DNA of 38,418 bases, taken from Gammaproteobacteria bacterium. GTDB taxonomy: Bacteria; Pseudomonadota; Gammaproteobacteria; UBA6429; Thiohalophilaceae. The notes under the pieces are model-generated. The model worked only from the letters and a program-made list of their open reading frames with translations, was not told the origin of the DNA and ran no database searches. Positions 1-7,376 of the stretch are shown here, piece by piece. A program made the position numbers and the translations under genes. Location: NCBI GenBank assembly GCA_022712915.1, contig JAFLJQ010000154.1, positions 1 through 38,418 on the forward strand. Direction: 5' to 3'. The number at the start of each line of letters is the position of its first letter. Position 1 is the stretch's first letter.

Positions 1-59
1 GCATAGTCCAATTTCTGTTCAGGGCTGAAACTGACTCTCGCTTTTCGTGTCTTCGTCAT
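1..59 (-). CDS. Transposase OrfA-like N-terminus (partial, runs off the window)
   Basis: Reading from the ATG at 59 down to 1 gives 19 codons: a basic start (MTKTRKAR) followed by VSFSPEQKLDYA. The FSPEQKLDYA pattern resembles the start of the helix-turn-helix OrfA protein of IS3-family insertion sequences, where a basic leader is followed by F(S/T)PE(Q/F)K. OrfA binds the IS ends and is normally fused to OrfB by frameshifting; none of that can be seen here. With only 19 residues the family call rests on pattern recall and is tentative. Confidence 0.4.
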   Translation of the reverse strand, partial: MTKTRKARVSFSPEQKLDY

Positions 60-119
60 AAGTACTCCACTAGTTTTCAGGTTTAGTAAGCTATAATACC
101 TTCCAACTTTATTAGACCA
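1..119 (-). mobile_element. End of an IS3-like insertion sequence (partial)
   Basis: The window opens inside the 5' part of a transposase-like reading frame on the minus strand. About 60 bases upstream of its ATG the minus strand reads TGGTCTAATAAAG, starting at 119. This begins with TG as IS3-family ends do and could be the terminal inverted repeat. The other end lies outside the window, so neither the inverted repeat nor a target duplication can be confirmed. The boundary at 119 is a guess. Confidence 0.4.
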
Positions 120-200
120 CTATATATGTTATAGCGGGCTAGTAAGGTGGATAGTTAAAGTGCTAACAGAGCTCTCTGATGGGAGAAGTAGGGAGTAAAA

Positions 201-878
201 CTATGATGCGGAGTGCTGTGCTGGCTTGATCAGTTCGGCAGTATCATTGCGAGGATTATTCACCGCTGTGCTGACAGGGTAAATTTGCAAGGCCGTTAGC
301 TCATTGGGAATCAATAAGGTGTTGAGTTGGCCGATATTCTGATTGGTTGGGTCAAGCCATATATCAAAATCAGCCTTGTCGATAATCACCGGCATACGGT
401 CGTGAATGTCTGCGATTAATTTGTTTGCCACGGTGGTGATAATTGTAAATGAGTGAATAGTCTGCTGCCCTTCCCAATACTCCCACAAACCGGCAAAGGC
501 AAATAGCCCGTGGTCTTGCATACCAATATAATAAGGGTGCTTGCCATGGGCGGTGGCATGCCATTCATAAAATCCGCTGGTAGGAATTAAGCAACGGCGT
601 TGTTGATAAGCAAGACGAAAGGCTGGTTTCTCAGACAAGGTTTCTGCCTTGGCATTGATCATCTTGTACTTCGACGTTGTGGTTTTGGCCCAGTGAGGGA
701 TCAAACCCCAGTGCATAATCGAACAGGCCCGACCATCATCCTGTATTTGCCAGACAACCGGGACATGGCTGCTTGGGGGAATGTTGTATGAAGCTTGAAA
801 TACAGGTGCAGGATGCTCCAGTCCAAAGTAGTTATCGATGAGATCGGGGTGAGAATTGAGAATGAAGCGGCCACACAT
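201..878 (-). CDS. yedK: SRAP domain protein (YedK/HMCES family), abasic-site DNA-protein crosslinker
   Basis: The 225-residue product is a full-length SRAP protein. This family caps abasic sites in single-stranded DNA by forming a covalent thiazolidine link through Cys2, which shields the lesion from cleavage. The key residues are visible: the MCGRF start with Cys2, Asn32 in YNIPPS, the WGLIPHW motif near 57-63, Glu105 in SGFYEW and His159 in HDRMP. The start is fixed because catalytic Cys2 must directly follow the initiator Met. The gene stands alone on the minus strand, between a transposase fragment and a receiver-domain remnant. YedK-like genes often sit in accessory regions. The family call is firm; the biological trigger is not visible. 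Confidence 0.93.
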   Translation of the reverse strand: MCGRFILNSHPDLIDNYFGLEHPAPVFQASYNIPPSSHVPVVWQIQDDGRACSIMHWGLIPHWAKTTTSKYKMINAKAETLSEKPAFRLAYQQRRCLIPTSGFYEWHATAHGKHPYYIGMQDHGLFAFAGLWEYWEGQQTIHSFTIITTVANKLIADIHDRMPVIIDKADFDIWLDPTNQNIGQLNTLLIPNELTALQIYPVSTAVNNPRNDTAELIKPAQHSAS

Positions 879-911
879 GGGATCAGTTTATCGTATCATT
901 GAATAACGGTG

Positions 912-1136
912 TTATTTATCTTCTCTTACTAGATTATTTTTTGTGAGTACATTTTTTACATGGTGGGTAAAATCATTCTGACTGATGGGCTTGGTTATAT
1001 ACTCAGTAATCTCAGTCTTGAAAGCATTGTGGGCATTTCTCATTTCATCAAAGTATGCAAACTTAACAACACAAGAATGTATGAATGTGTTTTTTAGCAC
1101 GATGCGTATTATCTGTGAATTCTCAATGATCAGCAT
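912..1136 (-). pseudogene. Response-regulator receiver (CheY-like) domain with its middle deleted
   Basis: The 74-residue frame starts MLIIENSQIIRIVLKNT, like beta-1/alpha-1 of a receiver domain (normally hydrophobic strand, then an acidic pair, then S..(I/M)R..L...L). It ends with EYITKPISQNDF, like the beta-5 lysine, the KP cis-proline motif and alpha-5. An intact receiver has about 120 residues. Here about 50 are missing between the two halves, including the strand bearing the phosphoacceptor Asp. It therefore cannot work as a normal phosphorelay receiver. An in-frame stop (around 1176) lies about 13 codons upstream of the ATG and there is no clear ribosome-binding site. I read it as a decayed fragment; a small expressed protein is possible but unlikely. 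Confidence 0.6.
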
Positions 1137-1341
1137 GTTGATTTTTTTGTCTATAGAGTGGTTTCTTGACAGGGTTTATGTGTTTGCCATGAGGTTTGTT
1201 ATTTGATCTTGCGTATTTATCAGTCTGGACGGTGGTCATTTGTAGGGATAGATTGAATCGGTTTTATCAATGCTGGATTATATTTTTTTGTTTGAGTTGC
1301 CCCCTCTCTACGCTTTCCCCTGCGGGGGATGGAATACGAGA

Positions 1342-1362
1342 AAAACTGGCCTCGCCAGTTTT
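1342..1362. terminator. Perfect 9-bp hairpin with A/T-rich base, terminator-like
   Basis: The arms AAAACTGGC (1342-1350) and GCCAGTTTT (1354-1362) pair perfectly around a 3-base loop. With A4 on one side and T4 on the other, it resembles a short bidirectional intrinsic terminator. It lies 32 bases before holA and more than 200 bases upstream of the minus-strand receiver remnant, so it does not follow any intact gene here. It may be left over from a gene lost upstream of holA. The rest of 1137-1394 has only a small C4/G4 dyad near 1316 and no gene I can support. Confidence 0.4.
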
Positions 1363-1394
1363 GCCTGCGCCCATAAACTGATAACCTTCCCCCT

Positions 1395-2426
1395 ATGAAA
1401 CTTCGTCCTGAGCAATTAGAACAAAATCTCCAATCCACCCTTGCACCTATTTATATCGTCAGCGGTGATGAGCCGTTTCAGGTGGGGGAGGCTTGTCAGC
1501 TTATTCGCCAGCAGTGCCGGGCGCAGGGGGTGTCGGAGCGGGAGGTTTTCCATGTGGATCGTAGTTTTGACTGGTATGACTTGTCTGCTTCGGCTGGTGC
1601 TATGTCGTTGTTTGCGGAGCGTAAGTTGATCGAGGTGCGCCTGCCTACGGGTAAGCCGGGGGATGCGGGGGCGAAGGCTTTGCGGGCTTATGCGGAAAAT
1701 CCATCGCCAGATAATGTTCTGTTGCTGGTGACGGCTAAGCTGGATGCGGCGCAACAGCGGAGCAAATGGTTTAAGGCGCTGGAGGGAGTCGGGGCATTTG
1801 TGCAGATCTGGCCGATTGAGGCAGCCCGCTTGCCGCAGTGGATCCAGTTTCGCTTGAATCAGCGTGGTTTGCTGGCCACGACAGAGGCCGTGAAGTTGCT
1901 GGCTGACCGGGTTGAGGGTAATTTGCTGGCGGCAGATCAGGAAATGGAGAAGTTGCTGTTGCTGAATGGTCCCGGCCAAATCGACATACAACAGGTGGTT
2001 GCGGCGGTGGCCGATAGTGCGCGCTATGATGCTTTTAGCCTGATGGATGCGGCTCTGGCGGGGGATGCGGCGCGAGTCTGTCGGGTTCTCTATGGTCTGA
2101 AGGGAGAAGGTGTGGAACCGATTGCCCTGATGGGGGCCATGAATTACCAGTTGCGTAACATGTGCGCCATGGCGGCTGACATGCAGCAGGGGGACTCTGT
2201 GGATCAGGTGTTGACTCGTCATCGGGTGTGGGACAAACGCAAGCCATTGGTGCTCGGTGCCTTGCAACGCCACAATCTCAAGCGCTGGCAGGGCTTTATC
2301 TGGCGTTCAGGGGAGATTGATCGCATGATCAAGGGACTGGCGCAAGGCACCGTGTGGGATGAACTGTTACAATTGAGCCTTCGAATGGCGGGTGTCGAGG
2401 TCGTCAAAAGCCGACCTGCGGCATGA
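1395..2426 (+). CDS. holA: DNA polymerase III subunit delta
   Basis: The 343-residue protein has the same length as E. coli HolA. It is the clamp-loader subunit that opens the beta sliding clamp. The N-terminal PIYIVSGDEPFQVGEA motif and the fold without a Walker A site are typical of delta. Further motifs are VEGNLLAADQEMEKLLLL in the middle and a helical C-terminal collar domain. No strong ribosome-binding site precedes the ATG, but the start matches family length. In most gammaproteobacteria holA follows leuS and lptE. Here those are absent and the upstream side is accessory DNA, which suggests a rearrangement breakpoint just before this gene. proA follows after 55 bases. Confidence 0.95.
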   Translation: MKLRPEQLEQNLQSTLAPIYIVSGDEPFQVGEACQLIRQQCRAQGVSEREVFHVDRSFDWYDLSASAGAMSLFAERKLIEVRLPTGKPGDAGAKALRAYAENPSPDNVLLLVTAKLDAAQQRSKWFKALEGVGAFVQIWPIEAARLPQWIQFRLNQRGLLATTEAVKLLADRVEGNLLAADQEMEKLLLLNGPGQIDIQQVVAAVADSARYDAFSLMDAALAGDAARVCRVLYGLKGEGVEPIALMGAMNYQLRNMCAMAADMQQGDSVDQVLTRHRVWDKRKPLVLGALQRHNLKRWQGFIWRSGEIDRMIKGLAQGTVWDELLQLSLRMAGVEVVKSRPAA

Positions 2427-2481
2427 CAGGCAGCCATTATCTATCAAGGGCAAGATTTTACTGGATTGATGGGAAATTTTT

Positions 2482-3750
2482 ATGGATGCAATAGTGGATA
2501 TCAAGACTTACATGACTCAACTGGGTCAACAGGCCCGTGCGGCCTCTCGTGTGCTGGCTTGTGCCACGACATCAGAGAAAAACAGGGCCCTGCTCGCCAT
2601 GGCCGATGCCATTTTGGCTGATCAGTCTGCTTTGTTGGCGGCCAATGCCAAAGACATGGTTGCGGGCAAAGAGAAGGGCTTGGATGCGGCCTTGCTGGAT
2701 CGGTTGGCGCTGAACGAAGAGCGTGTTCTTGGTATCGCCGAAGGCATTCGTCAGGTTGCGGCCCTGCCTGATCCGGTGGGGGCGATTAGTGATATGAACT
2801 ATCGTCCCTCAGGTATTCAGGTCGGCAAGATGCGTGTGCCATTGGGCGTGGTGGGGATTATCTATGAGTCACGGCCCAATGTGACGGCCGATGCTGCTGC
2901 GCTGTGCCTGAAGTCGGGCAATGCCGCCATTTTGCGTGGCGGTTCTGAGGCTCTACATTCCAATCAGGCCATTGCCGAATGCATTAATACTGGTGTGAGA
3001 CAGGCCGGTTTGCCGGAGGCGGTGGTACAGGTGGTTGAAACACCTGATCGGGCGGCGGTGGGTGAGTTGATCACCATGCAACAATATGTTGATGTCATTG
3101 TGCCTCGTGGTGGCAAGCGCCTGATCGAACGTATCAGTGCTGAGGCTCGTGTGCCGGTCATTAAGCATTTGCACGGTGTTTGTCATGTGTATATTGATAG
3201 CAAGGCCGACAAGACCAAGGCCATCATGGTGGCCTTTAATGCCAAGACCCAGCGTTATGGTACTTGCAACACCATGGAGACCCTGCTGGTTGACCGTGCT
3301 ATTGCGGCTGATGTCCTGCCTGAACTGGCCAGACAATATCAGGTGGAGGGTGTGGAGTTGCGTGGCTGCGATGCGACGCGCGCCATACTCACGGGCATCA
3401 ATGCGGCTACAGAGGAAGATTGGGATACCGAATACCTGGCCCCCATCCTGTCCATTCGTGTGGTTGATGGTTTGAGTGAGGCGATTGAACATATCCACCA
3501 GCATAGCTCGGGTCATACTGAGTCGATTATGACGGAAGATCTTGGGCGGGCGCGGCGCTTTATGATGGAAGTGGATTCCAGCTCCGTGATGGTGAATGCC
3601 TCGACTCGTTTTGCAGATGGTTTTGAATACGGCCTGGGGGGCGAGATTGGCATTAGCACGGATAAGATCCATGCCCGTGGGCCGGTTGGGCTGGAAGGTC
3701 TGACTTCACAGAAATACATTGTTATTGGCGACGGCCATATTCGAAGCTGA
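2482..3750 (+). CDS. proA: Gamma-glutamyl phosphate reductase
   Basis: The 422-residue enzyme performs the second step of proline synthesis, reducing glutamyl 5-phosphate to glutamate 5-semialdehyde with NADPH in the cytoplasm. The aldehyde-dehydrogenase fold shows the [21 protein letters not shown] segment near 122-142 and the catalytic Cys262 in [14 protein letters not shown]. The C-terminus carries [11 protein letters not shown]-like residues ([11 protein letters not shown]) and the [11 protein letters not shown] signature. A GGGAA-like stretch seven bases before the ATG can act as ribosome-binding site. Its stop codon overlaps the nadD start by one base (TGATG), so the two are translationally coupled. 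Confidence 0.97.
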   Translation: MDAIVDIKTYMTQLGQQARAASRVLACATTSEKNRALLAMADAILADQSALLAANAKDMVAGKEKGLDAALLDRLALNEERVLGIAEGIRQVAALPDPVGAISDMNYRPSGIQVGKMRVPLGVVGIIYESRPNVTADAAALCLKSGNAAILRGGSEALHSNQAIAECINTGVRQAGLPEAVVQVVETPDRAAVGELITMQQYVDVIVPRGGKRLIERISAEARVPVIKHLHGVCHVYIDSKADKTKAIMVAFNAKTQRYGTCNTMETLLVDRAIAADVLPELARQYQVEGVELRGCDATRAILTGINAATEEDWDTEYLAPILSIRVVDGLSEAIEHIHQHSSGHTESIMTEDLGRARRFMMEVDSSSVMVNASTRFADGFEYGLGGEIGISTDKIHARGPVGLEGLTSQKYIVIGDGHIRS

Positions 3751-4385
3751 TGATTGGGATTCTTGGCGGGATGTTTGACCCGATTCATTATGGTCATTTG
3801 CGGACTGCGCTGGATGTCACGGAATCTTTGAACCTTGAGCAGCTTCGATTTATCCCTTGTGGGGAGCCTCCTCATCGTGATCCACCATATGCCAGTGCAT
3901 CGCAACGTCTCGCTATGGTACGGGCAGCTATTACAGATGAACCCCGCTTTGTCGTGGATGATCGGGAAATTCAACGAGGCGGTTCATCTTATATGGTGGA
4001 GACACTCGAATCCTTGCGAGAGGAGTTGGGTGATACAGCGTCACTTGGTTTGATCTTGGGACTGGATGCTTTTGTAACACTGGATAGTTGGTTTCGTTGG
4101 CAGGATTTGATCTCATTGGCACATTTGATTGTCATGACCCGGCCTGGTTGGTCTATGGATGATCTCATGCGTCCAGATTTGCAGACTCTGGTGCGTGAAC
4201 ATCGTGCGGAAGATTTGGGACGCTGCAATAAGTTGGCAGCAGGTTGCGTGGTGTTTTGCCCGGTAACGGAGTTGAATATTTCGTCAACGGGTATACGCCA
4301 GCAATGGCAGGCAGATAAGGAAGTTCGGTATCTTTTGCCCGATACCGTTTTGGAATTAATGAAACAACAGCATATTTATGCCTAG
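3750..4385 (+). CDS. nadD: Nicotinate-nucleotide adenylyltransferase
   Basis: The 211-residue enzyme transfers AMP from ATP to nicotinate mononucleotide, giving deamido-NAD for NAD synthesis. The nucleotidyltransferase signature GGMFDPIHYGHL is at residues 6-17, with His13 and His16 forming the HxGH motif. The ISSTGIR motif near the C-terminus binds the triphosphate. The length matches E. coli NadD (213). The start overlaps the proA stop by one base. Linkage proA-nadD-rsfS-rlmH is common in gammaproteobacteria. Confidence 0.96.
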   Translation: MIGILGGMFDPIHYGHLRTALDVTESLNLEQLRFIPCGEPPHRDPPYASASQRLAMVRAAITDEPRFVVDDREIQRGGSSYMVETLESLREELGDTASLGLILGLDAFVTLDSWFRWQDLISLAHLIVMTRPGWSMDDLMRPDLQTLVREHRAEDLGRCNKLAAGCVVFCPVTELNISSTGIRQQWQADKEVRYLLPDTVLELMKQQHIYA

Positions 4386-4397
4386 GTAGTAAACATA

Positions 4398-4754
4398 ATG
4401 TTAGACATTGAAAGATTGCAGGCGTTGGTCATTGACGCGCTGGAAGATGTGAAGGCCACCGATATTCGTGTCCTGGATGTTGTGGAAAAGAGCAGCTTTA
4501 CCGATGTACTGGTGATTGCTAGCGGTAATACGTCACGTCAGGTCAGGGCTTTGGCTAATTCTGTGGTAGTGAAAGCCAAAGAAGCGGGGGTTAACGTCGT
4601 GGGTGTGGAAGGGGAACAAGAAGGTGAATGGGCCCTGGTTGATCTGGGAGATGTTGTGGTGCATGTCATGCAGCCTTCTATTCGAATTTTTTACAATCTG
4701 GAAAAACTCTGGGGTGACGATAGCCCGCAGGCCAGCCAGGATCAACAGGCCTGA
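4398..4754 (+). CDS. rsfS: Ribosomal silencing factor RsfS
   Basis: The 118-residue Iojap/RsfS-family protein binds ribosomal protein L14 (uL14) on the large subunit and blocks subunit joining when nutrients are short. Typical segments are [32 protein letters not shown] near 21-53, then [23 protein letters not shown] and the closing [12 protein letters not shown]. It is somewhat longer than E. coli RsfS (105) because of a polar C-terminal tail. It lies 12 bases after nadD and 25 bases before rlmH, in one apparent operon. Confidence 0.96.
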   Translation: MLDIERLQALVIDALEDVKATDIRVLDVVEKSSFTDVLVIASGNTSRQVRALANSVVVKAKEAGVNVVGVEGEQEGEWALVDLGDVVVHVMQPSIRIFYNLEKLWGDDSPQASQDQQA

Positions 4755-4779
4755 ATGTCTGATGATGGCTTGAGGTGAA

Positions 4780-5247
4780 ATGCAGATTTCACTGATTGCC
4801 GTTGGGCAAAAGATGCCTGCCTGGGTTAATCAGGGCTATGAAGAGTATGCCCGGCGCATGCCGCCAGAATGTCAGTTACACTTAATTGAGATACCGCTAG
4901 CCAAACGCAGCAAGGGCAGTGATGTCAGCCGCTCAATGAGCAAGGAAGGCGAGCAAATGCTGGCGGCGATTAAAAAAGACAGTCTGGTGGTGGCTATGGA
5001 GGTTAGCGGCAGACCCTGGTCGACGGGTCAGTTGGCCGATCAATTGACCGACTGGTTGCAATCTGGACGTAATATTGCCCTGCTGGTCGGTGGCCCTGAG
5101 GGCATGGCTCCTGCCTGCCTGAATAAGGCCGATCATAAATGGTCGCTTTCTAATTTGACTTTGCCGCATCCTTTGGTGCGTATTGTGATCGCCGAACAAT
5201 TGTATCGCGCCGTATCCATTCTCAAGAATCACCCCTATCATAAATAG
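4780..5247 (+). CDS. rlmH: 23S rRNA pseudouridine-1915 N3-methyltransferase
   Basis: The 155-residue protein has exactly the length of E. coli RlmH, a SPOUT-fold methyltransferase. It methylates the pseudouridine at 1915 in helix 69 of 23S rRNA on assembled 70S ribosomes. The SAM-binding trefoil knot is recognisable from LLVGGPEGM near 104-112 and the following [19 protein letters not shown]. The C-terminus ends in the conserved NHPYHK. Pairing with rsfS is near-universal and supports a shared link to late ribosome quality control. Confidence 0.97.
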   Translation: MQISLIAVGQKMPAWVNQGYEEYARRMPPECQLHLIEIPLAKRSKGSDVSRSMSKEGEQMLAAIKKDSLVVAMEVSGRPWSTGQLADQLTDWLQSGRNIALLVGGPEGMAPACLNKADHKWSLSNLTLPHPLVRIVIAEQLYRAVSILKNHPYHK

Positions 5248-5256
5248 AGAAAAACA

Positions 5257-5850
5257 ATGCGAGAGGATGATGAGTTTGATATTTACCTTGCTTCGGCATC
5301 CCCTCGTCGTCGTGAGCTACTGGATCAGATCGGGGTGCGTTATCGTTTGCTGAAGAGTGATATCCCGGAGAACCCTGAAGCGGGTGAGTCTGCCCGGGAA
5401 TTTGTGGTGCGCATGGCTGTTGAAAAGGCTCAGGCTGGTAAGGGGTGTCTTGAGGTACAAGCTTATAAACCGGTTGTGGGTGCAGATACCGTTATTGTGG
5501 TTGATAATGAAATTTTAGGAAAGCCACGTGATAAGGCGCATGGCCTGGATATGTTGGCCAGGCTTTCTGGCCGCACCCATAAGGTTATCAGTGCGGTGGC
5601 GCTGATTGGTGAAACAACGAATACGCGATTGAATGTTAGTCAGGTGACGTTTCGTCAAATGAGTAATGTCGAACGGGAAAAATATTGGCAAACCGGTGAA
5701 CCAAAAGACAAGGCCGGTGCCTATGGCATACAGGGCAAGGCCGCTATATTTATACGTGAGCTTCATGGTAGCTATTCTGCTGTCATGGGTTTGCCCTTGT
5801 ATGAGACGGTAGAACTATTAGAACAAGCTGGCATTAAGCCATTGCGGTAA
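5257..5850 (+). CDS. maf: Maf-family nucleoside triphosphate pyrophosphatase (YhdE type)
   Basis: The 197-residue protein shows the Maf signature LASASPRRRELL at 11-22, the catalytic Asp77 in VVGADTVIVV and the ILGKP motif just after. KDKAGAYGIQGKAAIFI near the C-terminus is also conserved. Family members hydrolyse non-canonical or modified nucleotides to monophosphates; the YhdE subgroup prefers dTTP and UTP. Assignment to that subgroup rests on position (maf next to rng, as yhdE-rng in E. coli) and on matching length (197). rng begins 10 bases after the stop. Confidence 0.94.
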   Translation: MREDDEFDIYLASASPRRRELLDQIGVRYRLLKSDIPENPEAGESAREFVVRMAVEKAQAGKGCLEVQAYKPVVGADTVIVVDNEILGKPRDKAHGLDMLARLSGRTHKVISAVALIGETTNTRLNVSQVTFRQMSNVEREKYWQTGEPKDKAGAYGIQGKAAIFIRELHGSYSAVMGLPLYETVELLEQAGIKPLR

Positions 5851-5860
5851 TCAGAAATCG

Positions 5861-7336
5861 ATGAGCGAAGAAATTTTTATTAATGTGACCCCTCAGGAAA
5901 CACGTGTAGCTTTTGTTGAAAATGGGGTTCTACAGGAAGTTCAGATTGAACGAGCCCAGAAACGTGGCCTGGTCGGAAATATTTACAAGGGCAAAGTGTC
6001 CCGGATTTTACCGGGTATGCAGGCAGCTTTCATAGATGTTGGGCTGGAGCGCACGGCCTTTTTGCATGCTGCTGATATTGCGATGAATGCTGATGAGTCA
6101 AAGGCCCATACTGAGAATGGTAAACCCCATGCGGATATTAGTAGTTTGTTGCGTGAAGGGCAAGATGTGGTTGTGCAGGTTATTAAGGATCCACTGGGGA
6201 CAAAAGGGGCTCGACTGATTACCCAGGTCTCGATCCCGTCTCGTTATTTGGTGTTTTTGCCTGGAACACATCACATCGGAGTTTCACAAAAAATTGAAAG
6301 CGAAGAAGAAAGGCTACGATTGAAAGATATCATTGCCCAACTGATGCCGGAATTGGAAGTGGGTGGCTATATTGTTCGTACCGTGGCCGAGGGTGTTAGC
6401 AAAGAGGCTATCAGAAATGATATGCAATTCTTGCAAAAACTTTGGTTGACCATTCAGCAACGCACCAGTGATGTCGAATCACCCTGTATGATTCACGATG
6501 ATTTGCAGATTGTCATGCGTACCATGCGAGATTTGGGAAGTAGTGAGATAGAAAAAATTCGTATCGATTCACGCGAAACATATGAAAAAGTCAAAAAGTT
6601 TACGGGCAAGTTTATTCCTCATCTGGAGGACAGGGTTGAACATTATCCCGGTGAAAGACCCCTTTTTGATTTATATGGTATAGAAGATGAGATACATAAG
6701 GCCCTGGATCGGAAGGTACAGCTTAAATCTGGTGGCTATCTTATTATCGACCAGACTGAGGCTATGACGACTGTTGATGTCAACACTGGCGCCTTTGTCG
6801 GTCATCGTAATCAGGAAGAAACTATTTTCAAAACTAATCTCGAAGCCAGTCAGGCCATTGTCAGGCAATTACGATTGCGCAATCTTGGCGGGATTATTAT
6901 TATTGATTTTATTGATATGAATGATGTTGAACATCGCCGACAGGTGATTAGAGCATTGGAAAAATATCTTGAGCGTGATAGTGCCAAATCCCAGATTACT
7001 GAAGTTTCAGTGCTGGGCTTGGTTGAAATGACCCGTAAACGTACACGGGAGAGTCTTGAGCATGTTCTATGTCAAACCTGCCCAACTTGTCATGGCCGGG
7101 GTTCATTATTATCGGCCGAGACTGTTTGCTACGAAATTTTTCGTGAAATTATGCGTGAGGCAAGACAGTTTGATGCGAAGAAACTGCTGGTGCTGGCATC
7201 ACAAACGGTAGTCGATATGCTGGTTGATGAAGAATCAACCAGTCTGGCTCAGCTTGAAGAGTTTATTGATAAACCCATCAAACTGCAGGTGGAGACGGAA
7301 TACACCCAGGAACAGTTTGATGTGGTGCTGATGTAA
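5861..7336 (+). CDS. rng: Ribonuclease G
   Basis: The 491-residue endoribonuclease belongs to the RNase E/G family and processes the 5' end of 16S rRNA and some mRNAs. An S1 RNA-binding domain covers roughly residues 38-120 (GNIYKGKVSRILPGMQAAFIDVG). The catalytic Mg-binding aspartates lie in TTVDVNTGAFVG and in IIIIDFIDM. The zinc-link cysteines appear in CQTCPTCHGRGS. It ends without the long disordered scaffold tail of RNase E, which separates it from rne. Length is close to E. coli RNase G (489). yhdP follows after 40 bases. Confidence 0.96.
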   Translation: MSEEIFINVTPQETRVAFVENGVLQEVQIERAQKRGLVGNIYKGKVSRILPGMQAAFIDVGLERTAFLHAADIAMNADESKAHTENGKPHADISSLLREGQDVVVQVIKDPLGTKGARLITQVSIPSRYLVFLPGTHHIGVSQKIESEEERLRLKDIIAQLMPELEVGGYIVRTVAEGVSKEAIRNDMQFLQKLWLTIQQRTSDVESPCMIHDDLQIVMRTMRDLGSSEIEKIRIDSRETYEKVKKFTGKFIPHLEDRVEHYPGERPLFDLYGIEDEIHKALDRKVQLKSGGYLIIDQTEAMTTVDVNTGAFVGHRNQEETIFKTNLEASQAIVRQLRLRNLGGIIIIDFIDMNDVEHRRQVIRALEKYLERDSAKSQITEVSVLGLVEMTRKRTRESLEHVLCQTCPTCHGRGSLLSAETVCYEIFREIMREARQFDAKKLLVLASQTVVDMLVDEESTSLAQLEEFIDKPIKLQVETEYTQEQFDVVLM

Positions 7337-7376
7337 CATGCCATTCTTATATTTTTGAGCGATAACAGTTTTATAT

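Noticed and set aside
1416-2273. 285-codon open frame antisense to holA
   Set aside because: It lies entirely within holA, has low-complexity His/Gln-rich composition typical of a shadow frame, and shows no domain.
2953-3672. 239-codon open frame antisense to proA
   Set aside because: Complete overlap with a strongly conserved gene and no recognisable motif.
4127-4144. TGGCAC-containing stretch resembling a sigma-54 promoter
   Set aside because: It lacks the GC at the -12 position and lies inside nadD coding sequence.
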